Source: Whitmania pigra (taxonomy: Eukaryota; Annelida; Clitellata; Hirudinida; Haemopidae). Taken from it: 64,000 bases of DNA. Positions 1 to 24,007 of this stretch are shown in pieces. Location: assembly GCA_021613335.1 (NCBI GenBank), contig JAJTWR010000067.1, positions 525,001 to 589,000 of the forward strand, written 5' to 3'. Within the stretch, counting starts at the first letter, position 1. Each line of letters starts with the position of its first letter. Below the pieces are notes generated by a model. The model saw nothing but the letters and a program-made list of their open reading frames with translations. It ran no database searches and had not been told where the DNA came from. The position numbers were made by a program, and so were the translations under genes.

Positions 1-601
1 TTCACAGATGAAGTCGAGTGGAAAAAAATAATTTCCTCTTTCTTTTGATCCACGATGATAGACGATGACGACAACGACGACGACGATGACGATGATGATG
101 ACGATGAGGATGATGACTACCCTGATGACGTCATTAAAGTGTAGATAAACGTGACGATCTGCGTGGCGGCATAAAAAAAGTTTGATTCGCAGATATGCCG
201 AACGTGATCAGTTTAAACATTTTTCCAGTTAATACAGTTATAAAAAAAAAAGTTACTGCTGATGAAATTAAATAAAGACAAAATATAGATAAAAAATATT
301 AACAAATAAATAAAGCTCAATTATAAATATTTATTGCTTATTACCAATTAATATTAATTAGTTTATTATAGCTTATTATTAATGTGCTTATTATATTATA
401 TTATTTTATTAATTTGATCATTAAATCACTTATATTCTCCAGGCTTGCTTCATTTGGAGAAAGTTTTAAGATGGACGATGATGTCATTAATTGGAGATCC
501 CAATCATCCGAGATAATGATGTTCTCCGCCGTCGCTTTCTGCTGATACAACGCAAAACAAATATACAAAACAAAGCGATACAATACAGTACAAACGGAAA
601 G
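1..601. other. 5' flank of the GPCR gene
   Basis: No gene is supported here. Positions about 61-120 hold a GAC/GAT-rich simple repeat. The rest is AT-rich and probably contains the promoter and 5' UTR of the receptor gene starting at 602; no core promoter motif is convincing. A 60-codon minus-strand open frame (401-583) has no recognisable content. Confidence 0.5.
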
Positions 602-10080
<9,479 letters not shown>

Positions 10081-11127
10081 CTGAGATCCTCGGAAATGAA
10101 CTTGAAATGATGTTTCGAGAGCTGGAAGAAAAAAGAAAGAAGCTCTCTTCTGTTTAGATTTATTTCCCGTGCTGAATTGATGCACCGACGCTAATGCATG
10201 CCTGCATCACGTGACTCCGACAACGCAAAGCTCCTTAGGCTAACCATTTGGGCATTCATCTGGGACAAATTCTTAAGTTGAAATTATTGAATCCAGAAAT
10301 CAAAGCAGCTAACGTTGAAATCTTTGCGTGGGATCGATGCTGGGGTTGGCGAAATACTTTTTGGGTAAAACATTTGTCGATGAAAGTTTTTGGGTTAACC
10401 ATTTGCGGGTTAAATATTTTTTGGGTGAAACATTTTTGGATCATTTATTTGTGGGTGAAACATCTGTGGGAAAATCTTTTTTTGCTAGACCTTCAGTTGT
10501 CTTTTAAACCTTTCTTTACGACACCGTGGGAGATCCCTCTGATTCGATTCTGCATAATTCAACATTTGTTCTATGGAGAACAGGTTTAAATTGATCTACT
10601 TCTGCATGAAGACACGATGGGTGGATGGATGGGTGAATAGATTGACAAATGTATGTGTAAATAGGTAGTTAAAAGGAATGACGAAATGTGGAGAGGTGGA
10701 CTTGCAGGGGATTTGAAGGATGAAAAGAGTAGCAAATTGATGTCTCTCTGGAGTTAACGTCATCTGTCAAATATTATATCTTTATTTCTTGTCATTCGTC
10801 TCGCTATTACCTTGAAATGCACGTTTTGCTTTTGCTGGAGTATTTGTGGCTTTCAGTTGAGCGCTATAAAAGTGAGATTAGTTCATTGATTAGAGCTGAA
10901 TGTTTATCCTAAATTTATTGACGTCGAGCAAAGTCAAATTTGTGTCCCTCTTTTTAAGCCTAAATCCGTTGAAATGTCTCATAAATTTCTAGATTATAAT
11001 TTAGAAACGACCCTCACAGACCAACCGTGATCATTGGAGGCATTATCACAGGTTTTACACATGCGTTCGTTGCCAAGCGGATGCGATGTTGGTCGAGAGC
11101 TTTTGCGAGAAATTGCAGTTAACAAAT

Positions 11128-11129
<2 letters not shown>
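10081..11129. other. GPCR 3' flank and degenerate short tandem repeat
   Basis: The first part is the 3' UTR/downstream flank of the receptor gene. At about 10,362-10,472 a degenerate repeat of roughly 25-30 bp carries GGGT(T/G)AAACATTT cores. GGAT/GGTG repeats follow at about 10,618. No gene is seen. Confidence 0.5.
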
Positions 11130-11530
<401 letters not shown>

Positions 11531-12940
11531 AACAAAGTCATCGTAATCCCCATTATCAAATATTCAAAAACATTGGCATATCATTAGAAGCCCATGCAAT
11601 AATAATAATAATAATAATAATAATTAATTATTCAATAATATGAATATATCATTATTACATAATCATAAGCATGGGTCATCACGGCATCAATTAATGGTTC
11701 TTTATAACGATTTTCATATATGAGCTGAATAAAGCATTTTTCAATATTTGTATCAAACATTTTTTTATTTTTTTATTATTTATTTATTTACTTTTTAAAT
11801 TTGTTTGGAAATTATTTGTGAGAACATCCTGTTTATGAACGTTTTTATGTTTAAAAATGAAAGTGAATTTTTATGTAATTTAATGTTTAAATTAAACAAA
11901 TATTTTCGAGATGCCAGCTTATGAAATGAATAGATTGTTGTTCTCTAGTTGATTTCCTGTTGGTGCCATTTAGATATTTTGCCTATTTCGTCGCTTATTG
12001 TCTCTAAATTAAATTAATTAAATAAATATTGTTGTGTCAAAGGGACTAGTCTGTGTTAATAAGTTTTACCAATTTTCAATACGAATAAATAAAGTATCTT
12101 TGTCGACGATGTCGATGCAAAGAAATAAAAATTTTAAATCTGGTAAATATTAAAGCATTGGAAAATCTTAAAATGGAAAGTTGGTGATGACAAAACGCTT
12201 TAATTAAAATAACAAACAACTTTAATAAAGCATTTCATAGAATAAACATCTCCAATGCCAGAAATTTCGAACTGGAGTTTCTCAGAATTTAGAAAAAAAA
12301 ATAATAATAATAAATCAGAAAAAAACATTTAATTGAAATAAAATCAGGCAAGATGCTTAATTAAAAACTAATCACGAAAAACATTTTCAGACCAACATAA
12401 AGTCACAGATGGTTTCTTGTGCGTGAGGATGATTTGCTTGTTGATCCTTTTTATATCTTTTACGTAGGAATTATTTTTTAAAACATCGCTTATTCCTTTT
12501 ATTAATGGAATAAAAAAAATATATTAATTAAAATGAACATTTTTCGTTTTAATTTGTATTGTTGATTATATCGAATGAAAAAATCACGAATCAAAACATT
12601 TCAGCTGTACGTGAAAATTTGAAAAATAAATTTTATTTAAAATAGCAAAATGTTGTTCAGTTATGTCTGATTGAATTAATAAATTGATTGAATAAACGAA
12701 TGAATTGAGCGAAATGGAGGAATGAATTGAGTAAATTGATTGAATAAAAGGATTGAATGATTTGAATTAATGCAATCAATAAATTGAATGAATGAAGGCA
12801 AATACTCCACCTCATCACGTCTGATGGAAAAGTTATTTCACGAAGTGGGTGCTTTCCACTTAAGAAGAGAAGTGCATTATTATTAATAACATCATCATCA
12901 TCATCGTCGTCATTATCAATGCCAATATTATCACCTTCAA
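11531..12940. other. Intergenic AT-rich DNA without a recognisable gene
   Basis: Contains short (AAT)n tracts (near 11,600), GAAT/TTGA-type degenerate repeats (12,660-12,800) and otherwise plain AT-rich sequence. Nothing coding is supported. Confidence 0.5.
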
Positions 12941-12944
12941 ATTA

Positions 12945-13334
<390 letters not shown>

Positions 13335-13337
13335 TCT

Positions 13338-14516
13338 TTGTTAAAAAAAACAAATGAAAGAAACACTGTTGAAATGACTGTTGAAAATTTTTTTTCTGAC
13401 ATACAAATGACATTTGGACTGAACAAATGTGCTGCTGTGGAAATTAAAAAGAAAAAGTTGTCTTTAGGCAATGGAAAAGATATTGATTGCAATATTCACA
13501 TTAAAAACCTTGATGCAGAAGAGACATACAAATATTTGGGAACGGAGGAAGTGTGAGGAATAAAGCAGGAGGTGATGAAAGAAAAAATCAAGAAAGAATA
13601 TTATCAAGAAAGAATATTATCAAAGAGTCAAACAGATTTTGAAGACTCAGATAAGTGCAAAACAAGCAATATAATAGCAATTAATAATCTTGCCATCCTC
13701 ATTGTAAGTTATAGTTCCGGAATACTTGAAATTGCTCAGATCTGATCTACAAGGAAGTTACTCGCTTTAGCTGGCGCACATCATCCCAATGCTGATGTAG
13801 ACAGATTGTATTTTGGTCGATCAGAGGGAGGAAGAGGCCTTATCAGTATTAGAAATTCATTTGAAAAGACGATGCTCAATCTAAAAATCTACATCTAGTC
13901 AAACAAACAAGATAGACTAGTGGGTTTAATCGAATTAGTTAACACAGCAAATATGTACTCAATTTTAAAGAAAATCGAAAAGATAATTCAAATTTACTCA
14001 GTAGGTACTAACCAGATTTTAAATTTAAGATGAATTCAGTCAGTTAATAGAAAAATTTCACATAGATAACTTTAAAACTAAGGCTGTCCATGGTCGGTTC
14101 ATTAAACAAGGCAGGAATAGATATCAAGGGGACTTGCGCATGGTTAACAAGCTCAGAAGTAAAAATTGAGACCGAAAATTGTAAGAAAAATAGTGGGATC
14201 ATAGGAGCAAGCCATCGATATACTTTCAAGATACTTTAAAAAAATGATACTGAAACAACAAGTGACTGAAACATGCAGAATTTGTGTGCCACAGTCATGT
14301 TGAAGGTAAAAGTCATACAGTGCCTCGATGCTCAATGCTGGCACCCACGGAGTATACGAAGAGACATAACAAGCTGTCAGGATACATTCACTGGATGATC
14401 TGTAAAAAGTTCAAAATAGGTGCCCTCGGAACAGTCAACATGAATTACCTCGATAACTTGCAGGTGATTCCAGAAAGACCCTCGGCACATAATAATAATA
14501 ATAATTATTAAAAGGA
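13338..14516 (+). mobile_element. Degenerate non-LTR retrotransposon, C-terminal RT part
   Basis: Two islands of plus-strand similarity remain. The first, 13,338-13,556, reads FGLNKCAAVEIKK then EETYKYLG, as in the late reverse-transcriptase region of LINE polyproteins. The second, 14,300-14,500, reads RHNKLSGYIHWMICKKF, as in the zinc-knuckle tail after the RT domain of the same class. Stops and frameshifts separate them, so the copy is dead. It ends near a short (TAA)n tail at about 14,490, typical of LINE 3' ends. The family cannot be fixed from this alone. Confidence 0.7.
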
Positions 14517-14569
14517 AAAGTTGCATCCGTGTTGCATCCCAATAATTATTATTATATAATATATAATCG

Positions 14570-14635
14570 TCATCATCATCGTCGTCGTCGTCGCCGCCGT
14601 CATCAACATCAACATCGCCGTCATTTTCATCATCA
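14570..14635. repeat. CATC/GTC triplet-rich simple repeat
   Basis: CATCATCATCGTCGTCGTCG-type triplets; no other feature. Confidence 0.7.
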
Positions 14636-14761
14636 ACATTTATTACTGCAAGATTTTAATGAATATGTATATATCAATTAAACAACTCAATATTGATAAA
14701 TCATAAATAACAAATGTTCTGGCATGCATATTCTTTCAATTAAATATGTATTTAAGTCCAT

Positions 14762-14945
14762 TAGAATGGGTTACGTGCCTGCATACGGCGGTAATAGCAA
14801 CAGTCGTAATGTGTCGTGTTCGAAACCCAGCCTGCACTGCCGCCAGCGCCCTTGGGAAGGAGCGCTATATAAATGGTTACAAGAAGCGCCTCTGACGCTA
14901 TGCGTATGGCGCTATATAAATGAAGTTACAATTACAATTACAATA
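14762..14945 (+). repeat. tRNA-derived SINE-like repeat
   Basis: Carries ATGGGTTACGTGCC, GGCGGTAATAGCAAC and a perfect Pol III B-box match, GTTCGAAAC (14,818-14,826), then CCTGCACTGCC, a GGGAAGGAGCGCTATATAAA body and a TTACAATTACAA tail. Related copies lie near 5,780, 15,870 (-), 57,650 (-) and 62,791. The last has a clear A box, which supports a tRNA origin for the family. Confidence 0.7.
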
Positions 14946-15164
14946 CAATTACATTTAATATTAACATTAATTTAACATTTAATAAATTTTAGCATAGTGA
15001 ATAATTATACTAATATTCATTTAAGTAATAATCTAAATTAATTTTTTTTTTAAAGTTTCTGGGATATAAATTGTATTTAATTAAAACACAAAACACATGG
15101 GACTGATGAGAATCAGACAATCTCAATTATCCGCAGATGTTTCCGGTCCAATCCAACTCCGTTT

Positions 15165-15240
15165 CCAACCATCGTCATCGTCGTCGTCATCATCACTATC
15201 AACATCATCATCATCACTATCAACATCATCATCATCATTT
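15165..15240. repeat. TCG/TCA triplet microsatellite
   Basis: Runs of TCGTCG, TCATCATCA and TATCAACATCA units. Confidence 0.75.
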
Positions 15241-15498
15241 TCACCTCTAATTCTTAGGGCATGCTACGGTGGGGTGTTGACTTAATTAAATTTTCTTTAA
15301 GTTTAAAAAATATCTATTTAAGTCTAAAACTTATCTAATTAAATCTAATGCTAATTACGCTTTTGAAGTTATACTTTTCTCTTATTGACTTTCTGGAAGT
15401 CCTGAGATGATGAGATGAGTCAAGATGTGATTTCCTATAATTACAATATTAGTATCATTCTAATGGAATTCTACTTATTTATTTAATTGTTATACTTT

Positions 15499-15501
15499 CA
15501 T

Positions 15502-15556
<55 letters not shown>

Positions 15557-15558
15557 TT
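15499..15558. repeat. (TTTA)n microsatellite
   Basis: About 15 perfect TTTA tetranucleotides. Confidence 0.9.
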
Positions 15559-15824
15559 GCAGGATGCAAATTGAGGCATCATTTAATTCCTGCAGCGGGT
15601 ACCGGAGTGACGTCACAGACCTGAAGATCAGACAGGAAGATCAATGTTGTTCCTGAATCTTTTTGTTGTTCTGTTTGTATTTTTTTTTCTTGTTTTCACT
15701 TTGTATCTTTGCAAACCTTTTCCTGTCCTTAATGACTCCTTAATTTGTTGAGTCTTGCGCTTAATTATTGTAATTTTTAGATATTTTTTGTTATTTATAC
15801 TTAATTTATAAATCTATATTTGCT

Positions 15825-15912
15825 CCTTCCCAAGGGCACTTGTGGCAGCATAGTCTTGGTTTTATTACGGCTGTTTCCATTGCATCTGTATGCAGGGGTT
15901 CAACCCATTCGG
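15825..15912 (-). repeat. SINE-like fragment (minus)
   Basis: The reverse complement reads CCCTGCATACAG, AACAGCCGTAATAAAACC, then TGCCCTTGGGAAGGAGC. This is the same order as the SINE at 14,762 but with a decayed B box. Confidence 0.6.
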
Positions 15913-17436
15913 AAAACCTGCACTAATTTGGCAACATTGATTTCATTTTCGTGATAATTGCATCTATTTGCATTAATCATAATCGTCGTCATCATCTATG
16001 AATATTAATACTATAAGTATTAATCGATCTTATTAATACTATAAATATTAATCGATCGCATTATTCATTTTATGCAATAAAATTTCCTCATCATGACAGA
16101 ATACGAAAACTTAAAAACTTAAAACTTTGTATCAATTATGTTGCGTCATCACAATAATTGTATTATTTTTGTTGCATGTCTTTTCGCATTCGAAACATTT
16201 GAGAGCAGACGTTTATTGAGGTAAATTATTTTTCTTGAGAGAAGCATTCAAGAAAAAGATGCCATTGTGAGATTCACTCCTCAATCCATTCATCCGTTCA
16301 ATCAATCGATCAATCCATTCATTCTGTCAATGTTCACCCGATAAGATCAAAAATCATGGATAGATAGATTTCAATGCAGAAGGACGACGGTTGTTCATAT
16401 GACTATCAGTTGTTCATTTATTAATTATTTAACTAAAAATATCAATTGAATATAATTGACTAAATTACTTTTAAATGCAGCTGATTGTATTTAATTTACA
16501 AATAATATATCGTAAAGCCAGTTAAATGAATAAAATTTAAATAAAATACAGAATAAAGAAAATGCGTTTTTAAATAATTATTATTCTAAGATATTGACCA
16601 TTTCAATCATTTTTATTTTAGATATTTTATAATAAGAAATATTATTATAAAGCAAAATAAAAATAATTTTAGAAAATATTTTTAATAAAAAAATGATTAA
16701 TGATATATTTAGTTAAATAATGCATTTGATGAATGAGTCACAGCTAGACAGACTCAGTCATTTGTTCTGAGGTGACGAATGGCATTTTGTCATGAAGAGG
16801 AGAATTTTTTTTCCTTCTTTTATTATTGAAACACAAAACCAGTACAAGAACCGAAAGGAAAAAAAAGGAACGACATAAGGGAACAAACTCCCGCTAACAG
16901 ACGTCCTATTGCCATTGACGAATAATGTTGCGTTTCAATGTCCCAATAATGTAAGAAATACTAAGTAATAACGAGTAATGTACATGATTATTTAGAGTTG
17001 AAAAATTTAAAAGTTTAATTCACGATAAAGATAAATAAAGAAAGTAAATAAAGAAGATAAATAATCAATTAATTGAAACTAATTCATCAACTTGTGGATC
17101 ATTTAGTTTTCATAAAGACTTTTTTTGCTGATTCATGTGATAAAAGCGTGTTAGCATTTACAATAAAATATCTATCAACTCAAATTCAATGGCTCTCAAA
17201 TTCATTTATTTTAAAATTAATTTTGTGCTCAAAAGAAACTGTTGACATTAGAAGTTAGTGAATAAATTAGCTTCAATTTGACACCTTAAAATAAAAATTA
17301 TATAATTATAAAACAAATATAAAAATTATAAATTATGTATTAATTGATTTTTTATTTTCCATAAAATTTAGTTTAATTATTCAAATTAATTTTATCATTA
17401 AATCATGTACTTTTTTGTCAAAATCTTGTGTAATTA
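15913..17436. other. Intergenic DNA with a LINE 3'-end fragment
   Basis: AT-rich and without a supported gene. At about 16,803-16,925 the motif CTCCCGCTAACAGACGTCC matches the LINE 3'-end family seen at 7,920 and 17,843, in minus orientation. Short ATTCAT/TCAATC degenerate repeats occur near 16,280. Confidence 0.45.
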
Positions 17437-17566
17437 TTGCTTAATAGTCATTTCAAAACAATCACATTGCAATATAATTTTGTATATTGCTTAATAGTCA
17501 TTTCAAAACAATCATATTGCAATATAATTTTGTATATTGCTTAATTGTCATTTCAAAACAATTCTT
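17437..17566. repeat. 50-bp tandem repeat, 2.6 copies
   Basis: Units start at 17,437, 17,487 and 17,537 with ATTGCTTAATAGTCATTTCA. The first two differ at one base that I can see. The third is truncated after about 30 bp. Confidence 0.9.
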
Positions 17567-17804
17567 CTGTTTTTCATTTTAAGTTCGTCAAGAGAATCAC
17601 AACCGGGGCTCACCATCCGCAGCAGTTTTTCCTAGATTTGATTCCTTCGCAAGCAATTTTTATTGTTAATTCACAAAAACTCTTCCCCATTATTCTCACG
17701 TCCGAATGTTATTTTTTGTAAAAATAAAAATGATTAAATTAGAAAAAATTGGGAAAACTTTCGACAAGAATTTGTTTGAAAAGTTTAAATAAAAGTTTTT
17801 TTTT

Positions 17805-18150
17805 TAATTGTTTATTTATTTATTGAAACCAAAAAGAGGGCCACAAGTGACCGCTAACACAAATTGGTATCAGATAGTCTGTACATATAGAGTGCATATA
17901 CCGAATTTAATTCAATTAAATTGTTAGAAACTTTCTCGAGTCGGTGATGGAAATGAAGACCTTAAATCTTTGTTTGAGTAGTAGAGCTAATAATATCTGG
18001 GGATAGAGAGTTCCAGGGTTTCGCGATTCAGTTGGTGGAGAAATGGAGCCTGTGAGTAGTTGAGCATTTTTCATGGCGTAGACGAAGTTGATGAGGTTAA
18101 GAAGAGTGTAAATTAGTTTATTATGTATTTGTCCATTTTTATGTGACATT
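17805..18150 (-). mobile_element. LINE terminal relic (minus)
   Basis: Read on the minus strand, KPWNSLSPDIISS and then HRLEKVSNNL match the conserved end of many LINE reverse transcriptases (a WNSLP..I motif followed by a basic helix). An internal stop and a frame change show decay. Downstream in the same orientation come a GTTAGCGGTCACTTGTGGCC segment and an AATA-rich tail near 17,810, consistent with the 3' end of the element. Confidence 0.55.
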
Positions 18151-18723
18151 TGTTTTTTGTGATTTCAATTATATCTAAATTATTTAGCTCTTTGAAAATA
18201 CTATCGAGTTACTAAGTTTTATCTGTTTATTATTAAAACTGTGAATCAATAACGTAAATGATATGGATAATTGGAAATATTTTCTGATATGAGAAAAAAT
18301 AAATGCAAAATAAATGTCACCAAAACACCATGTTAAATTCCATTGAACTGCTTTTATGGCAAATCAATGTTCGGTATTTACACAGACATTCGTCTTTTAT
18401 TTTTCTTACTTTTGCAATACTTAACAATTATTAACATCGGCTAATTAATATCTTTGCATATTAATGATCAAGTCATTCTGTAGAAATTAAAATATCCTTA
18501 TTTCCACATCAATCAAGACTGACGAACTTGGAATAAATTCATGCCGTGGGAACAAAAATGCAAAATAACTTACTGCAGCGCAATCAACAAATACCAACAT
18601 AACTCAAACTTTCTGCTGTTAAACACGAAACAAATCATAAGTGTCCAATTCATTCATTTATTTGCAATTCACCTCAACATCCACACGTCATCACTGCTGA
18701 TTTTCAATCCTTAAAACACAACT
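18151..18723. other. Intergenic, probably including the histone 3' UTR
   Basis: AT-rich sequence with no repeat or reading frame that stands out. The part adjacent to 18,724 is probably the 3' UTR of the H2A.Z-like gene. Confidence 0.4.
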
Positions 18724-19131
18724 TCATGGCCTGTTCGGGGTCATACCCTTGTTTGGGGTAGCTACTTTTTTCTCCTTTTCCAGAATGAATGGGTTGATCG
18801 TCGGAATGACTCCGCCCCCTGCAATGGTTCCTCTGATCAGTATGTCGAGTTCCTCATCTCCCCTTATGGCCAGTTGCAAGTGACGAGGCGTGACTCGCTT
18901 GACCTTTAAATCCTTGCAGGCATTTCCAGCCAATTCCAGAATCTCGGCGCTCAAATATTCCAGGACGGCAGTGACGTAGACTGCTGCCGTGGCTCCAATC
19001 CTACCCTGAACCATGTGGGCCTTCATCTTCCGGTGAATACGACCGACCGGGAATTGTAGTCCAGCCTTTGAAGACCGTGAATAAGCTTTTGCTCTCATCT
19101 TTTTGCCGACTACATCGTGATCTTCCGACAT
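18724..19131 (-). CDS. Divergent, intronless H2A.Z-type histone variant
   Basis: 135 aa in one uninterrupted frame. The histone fold is clear: [60 protein letters not shown] and the H2A.Z-typical TIAGGGVIP. It would replace H2A in nucleosomes. Differences from the usual H2A.Z, as I recall it: the L1 loop reads [10 protein letters not shown] instead of a Ser/Thr-rich loop; the N-terminal tail is [11 protein letters not shown], acidic and poor in acetylatable lysines; the tail after the docking region is [16 protein letters not shown]. The ATG at 19,131 is preferred over an in-frame ATG 18 codons upstream because the intervening residues are hydrophobic and unlike a histone. An intronless, divergent gene fits a retrocopy that became a germline or specialised variant. 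No replication-type 3' stem-loop was noticed. Confidence 0.88.
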   Translation of the reverse strand: MSEDHDVVGKKMRAKAYSRSSKAGLQFPVGRIHRKMKAHMVQGRIGATAAVYVTAVLEYLSAEILELAGNACKDLKVKRVTPRHLQLAIRGDEELDILIRGTIAGGGVIPTINPFILEKEKKVATPNKGMTPNRP

Positions 19132-19787
19132 TTTGTTACTGCTAAGAGGGTCGATACAAAGGAAGGCAAGAAATAGGTCAAACAATATTGAAGAAACTTT
19201 CGCTTAATAACTGGATTGCAATAAAAGATTAGAAATTATTTTATTAAAATTTTAAGTTTTTCAAAAGACTTTTCAAAAAACATCTTTTTAGAAACGAATA
19301 GTTCTTCATTAATAACAAATTTTAAAAAGTGATTTGGATTAATTATAAAATGTCAATAATAATACAATACAATACAATAGTCAATTTTAATTACAATAAT
19401 TTCAAATAATTGTCATGGTCCTGACTCAACCGTAGTGTTTTCTTAAGCTTGAAAACCCAAAAAATTAAACACTACTAATCATTGGCTTTATTTCTAATCG
19501 GAGAGTAATTTTGCTGCTAGTATCTGTATTTGTATTTGTGTCTGTATTACATTTAGCCGATATTTTAAATGCATGTATGTATCTGAATAGGATATGGCTA
19601 ACCGCTTCTAGTTTGTTTTTGTTTGTTATAAATCTTTCTATCCAAAATGTCACCCATTCAAAGAATACAAAAAGTTCGTCAACATCAAGAGCTGCCTTGA
19701 GGCACAATTTATTATCAAACAGTACAAATTAATATCAATTAGACTAATAATAAATAATTTTAATACAAGAAAAAGTAATCGTAAATT
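19132..19787. other. Spacer between histone and cathepsin genes
   Basis: About 650 bp of AT-rich DNA with a small GTATTTGTATTTGTGTCTG-type repeat near 19,520. It should contain the histone promoter and the cathepsin 3' UTR. No gene is recognised. Confidence 0.45.
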
Positions 19788-21760
<1,973 letters not shown>

Positions 21761-23375
21761 CTATTCCTTGTCTATCAATGGGCATTACAAATTACCGACT
21801 ATCTTTTATATGAGTTTGTCACTTTGAAGTGTGCATACTTAATAAGCCATTTCAATTAGCGAATGAAATATATGAAAGCAGCATTTTTAATGAATTGGAT
21901 TTCATTTCACGCACTTGGTGTTCATTTATTACATAAAACTAATAAATGAATATGTATTTATTAATCGCTATTCATAAAATATTGCATTCTATCTCAGTTA
22001 ATCTGTGATCTCTGGCCTGTTGATCTTTCATACAAATAGACATCATTTGAATATGACAAGGTGTCATGTGTTTGTGTAAGTATCGCTCTAAAGTAAATCC
22101 AAAATTCATTCTCAAGGAAAAGTTCAGAAAATAGTAAACTAAATATACTACTGATGTGTGAATTATAAAGTTCCTTTTCTGTTACTGCTTATAGTAGCAA
22201 CCTTAGCATAAGGTATGGTTTTTTTAAGATTACTATAAATGTTGTTGGTTCGAGATTGGCTCACATATGTATTTGATCAATTTTTAGGTTACATAAAAAT
22301 TAATGTACAAGAATCAAATAGTATATCATAATTTCTTTATAATCTGCTTTCATGCTTATGCTTATTAATCAACAAAATTAGTTTTATTCAACAATATATG
22401 AATTATGAATGAATATACATTAATTAAATACGTATGAAAAAGCTCGAATCGTAAAAGTAACGCAAATAAATCATCAGGATTGTTGTCAAAGGCTTTTTTT
22501 AAGCCATGTTTTATTATTTTGTCGGCAGGCAGGTCGTGGGATAGCATGCTTGAAAATTTATTCGACCTAATGCAACTTAACATTTAAAAATTTGTCACCT
22601 TATGTAATGCTTTCAGTTCATTGAATTACTTGAATTACTAGGTTTTGCCCAACGCCTTGATTGGTTCAACCAAATTAGCTGATTCAAGGCCTTGAATGTC
22701 GAGCTCACAGGGATAGTCTCGTTGAGTGTGGCTCTACTTATGATTTTTGGCTATGCCTTTGAGAGAAAAATGTTGAAATCTCCTATCAAACTTAACGTTA
22801 TTTTTCAACTCAAGATACTAAAGATGCTATCACAAATCTTACCAAATGTAAACAAAAGCCCTTGAAATCAGAATAATCACCAAAGGCATTCACTAAGAAA
22901 TTAGCAAGTCAACCATCTGTAAAAACAATCCTGATGCTCAGACTAATAACAAAGAAGAGCAAAAGAAATAAAGCCTTTCAAATGAAGTTTCCATTTCTAG
23001 TTATACCTCTTTATTTGAACCAAAAATAACTGACCTAACCCAAAAGAAGAGAGGCCATCATGATACCCTAACATATAAATTGGGATTAATGGTAATTGAT
23101 ACAATCTATTCTTATCTTATGTTCAGCAGCCTAAATTCAAATCATTGTAACAAGATGGCAGATTTCACACACTGCCAACGAAGATATATCCAACGGATTG
23201 ATACCTTTGGTGAAAGGAACAGAGCCACGCTTAGACAAATAAGTTTGAACTAGATCAATTCTGGATGAAAGAGATTAGGATTTCTGTGTCTAGAAATCAC
23301 ACTAATACCACAAACCATAAAAACGAAATCTCAGGAGATAGTTTGAAGTTTTTATTGTAAACATCAGTTAAGCAT
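21761..23375. other. Intergenic, no convincing gene
   Basis: Holds the cathepsin promoter side and the eL34 3' side. A 72-codon minus-strand frame (22,365-22,583) and a short plus-strand frame near 23,155 have no family I recognise. The stretch 22,700-23,330 has somewhat higher GC and longer open frames broken by stops, possibly an old transposon. Confidence 0.4.
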
Positions 23376-24007
23376 TTATTGCTTCTTCAGAGTGGCTTGA
23401 GCCTTGAGGACCTTCATGACAATCTTCTGCTCTTCAATAAGGAAAGCACGGACGATCCTAAAATATTCAAACAAAATATAAAATATCAAAATGTCTAATC
23501 AATTTGAAGTTTAAGCTATAAGTACCCACCTTGATCTGACACAAGTGTGGCACCTTGAACCTCCATAAGCCCTGGTGACAGTCTTAAATCTCTTTGACAG
23601 CCTGGGCCTATCAGCTGGCCTTGTGGCCTTGATCTAGTTAGTAATAGGCAAATGTTAGAAAAGACCCTCAAATTTTAAAGCCACGTGCATCAGACTACTT
23701 ACTCCCTTAAGATCGGCTTTGCAGTCACCGCATTTGGGGACGGCACCCAACTTCTTTGTGTACTGGTACACCGATTTGCAACCTAATCAAAACATCAACA
23801 AAATAAGCAACTCATCTCAGAATGAGAAATCTGAAGATCCTCAATGCGACAAACTAACCGGGAGTCTTAACGCTGAAAAATAAAAAAATGACGAATTAGT
23901 CTGACATCGAAAAATCTCACACGATGACAATTTATCACTCACATCCTACGCCTGCTGGCGTTGGTGTTATAGGGCAGCCTCTTCCTAAATGTAAGTCTCT
24001 GGGCCAT
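23376..24007 (-). CDS. RPL34: 60S ribosomal protein eL34, 5 exons
   Basis: Exons (minus order): 23943-24007, 23859-23872, 23703-23782, 23530-23633, 23376-23457; 114 aa, close to the usual 115-120. It is a component of the large cytosolic ribosomal subunit. The protein starts MAQRLTFRKRLPYNT. It contains KTPG and TKKLGAVPKCGDC, then RAYGGSRCHTCVRSR and the near-invariant RAFLIEEQKIVMKVLKAQA. The paired CxxC motifs (CGDC and CHTC) are the zinc-ribbon-like cysteines of this family. Exon 2 is only 14 bp and is supported by exact phase closure on both sides and by the conserved KTPG it supplies. The region just upstream (24,070-24,110) may contain the transcription start, but no pyrimidine tract start can be fixed. 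Confidence 0.96.

Noticed and set aside
10248..10589. 113-codon plus-strand frame after the GPCR
   Set aside because: Composed of the degenerate GGGT(T/G)AAACATTT repeat; no splice relation to the receptor, which already has a stop at 10,080.
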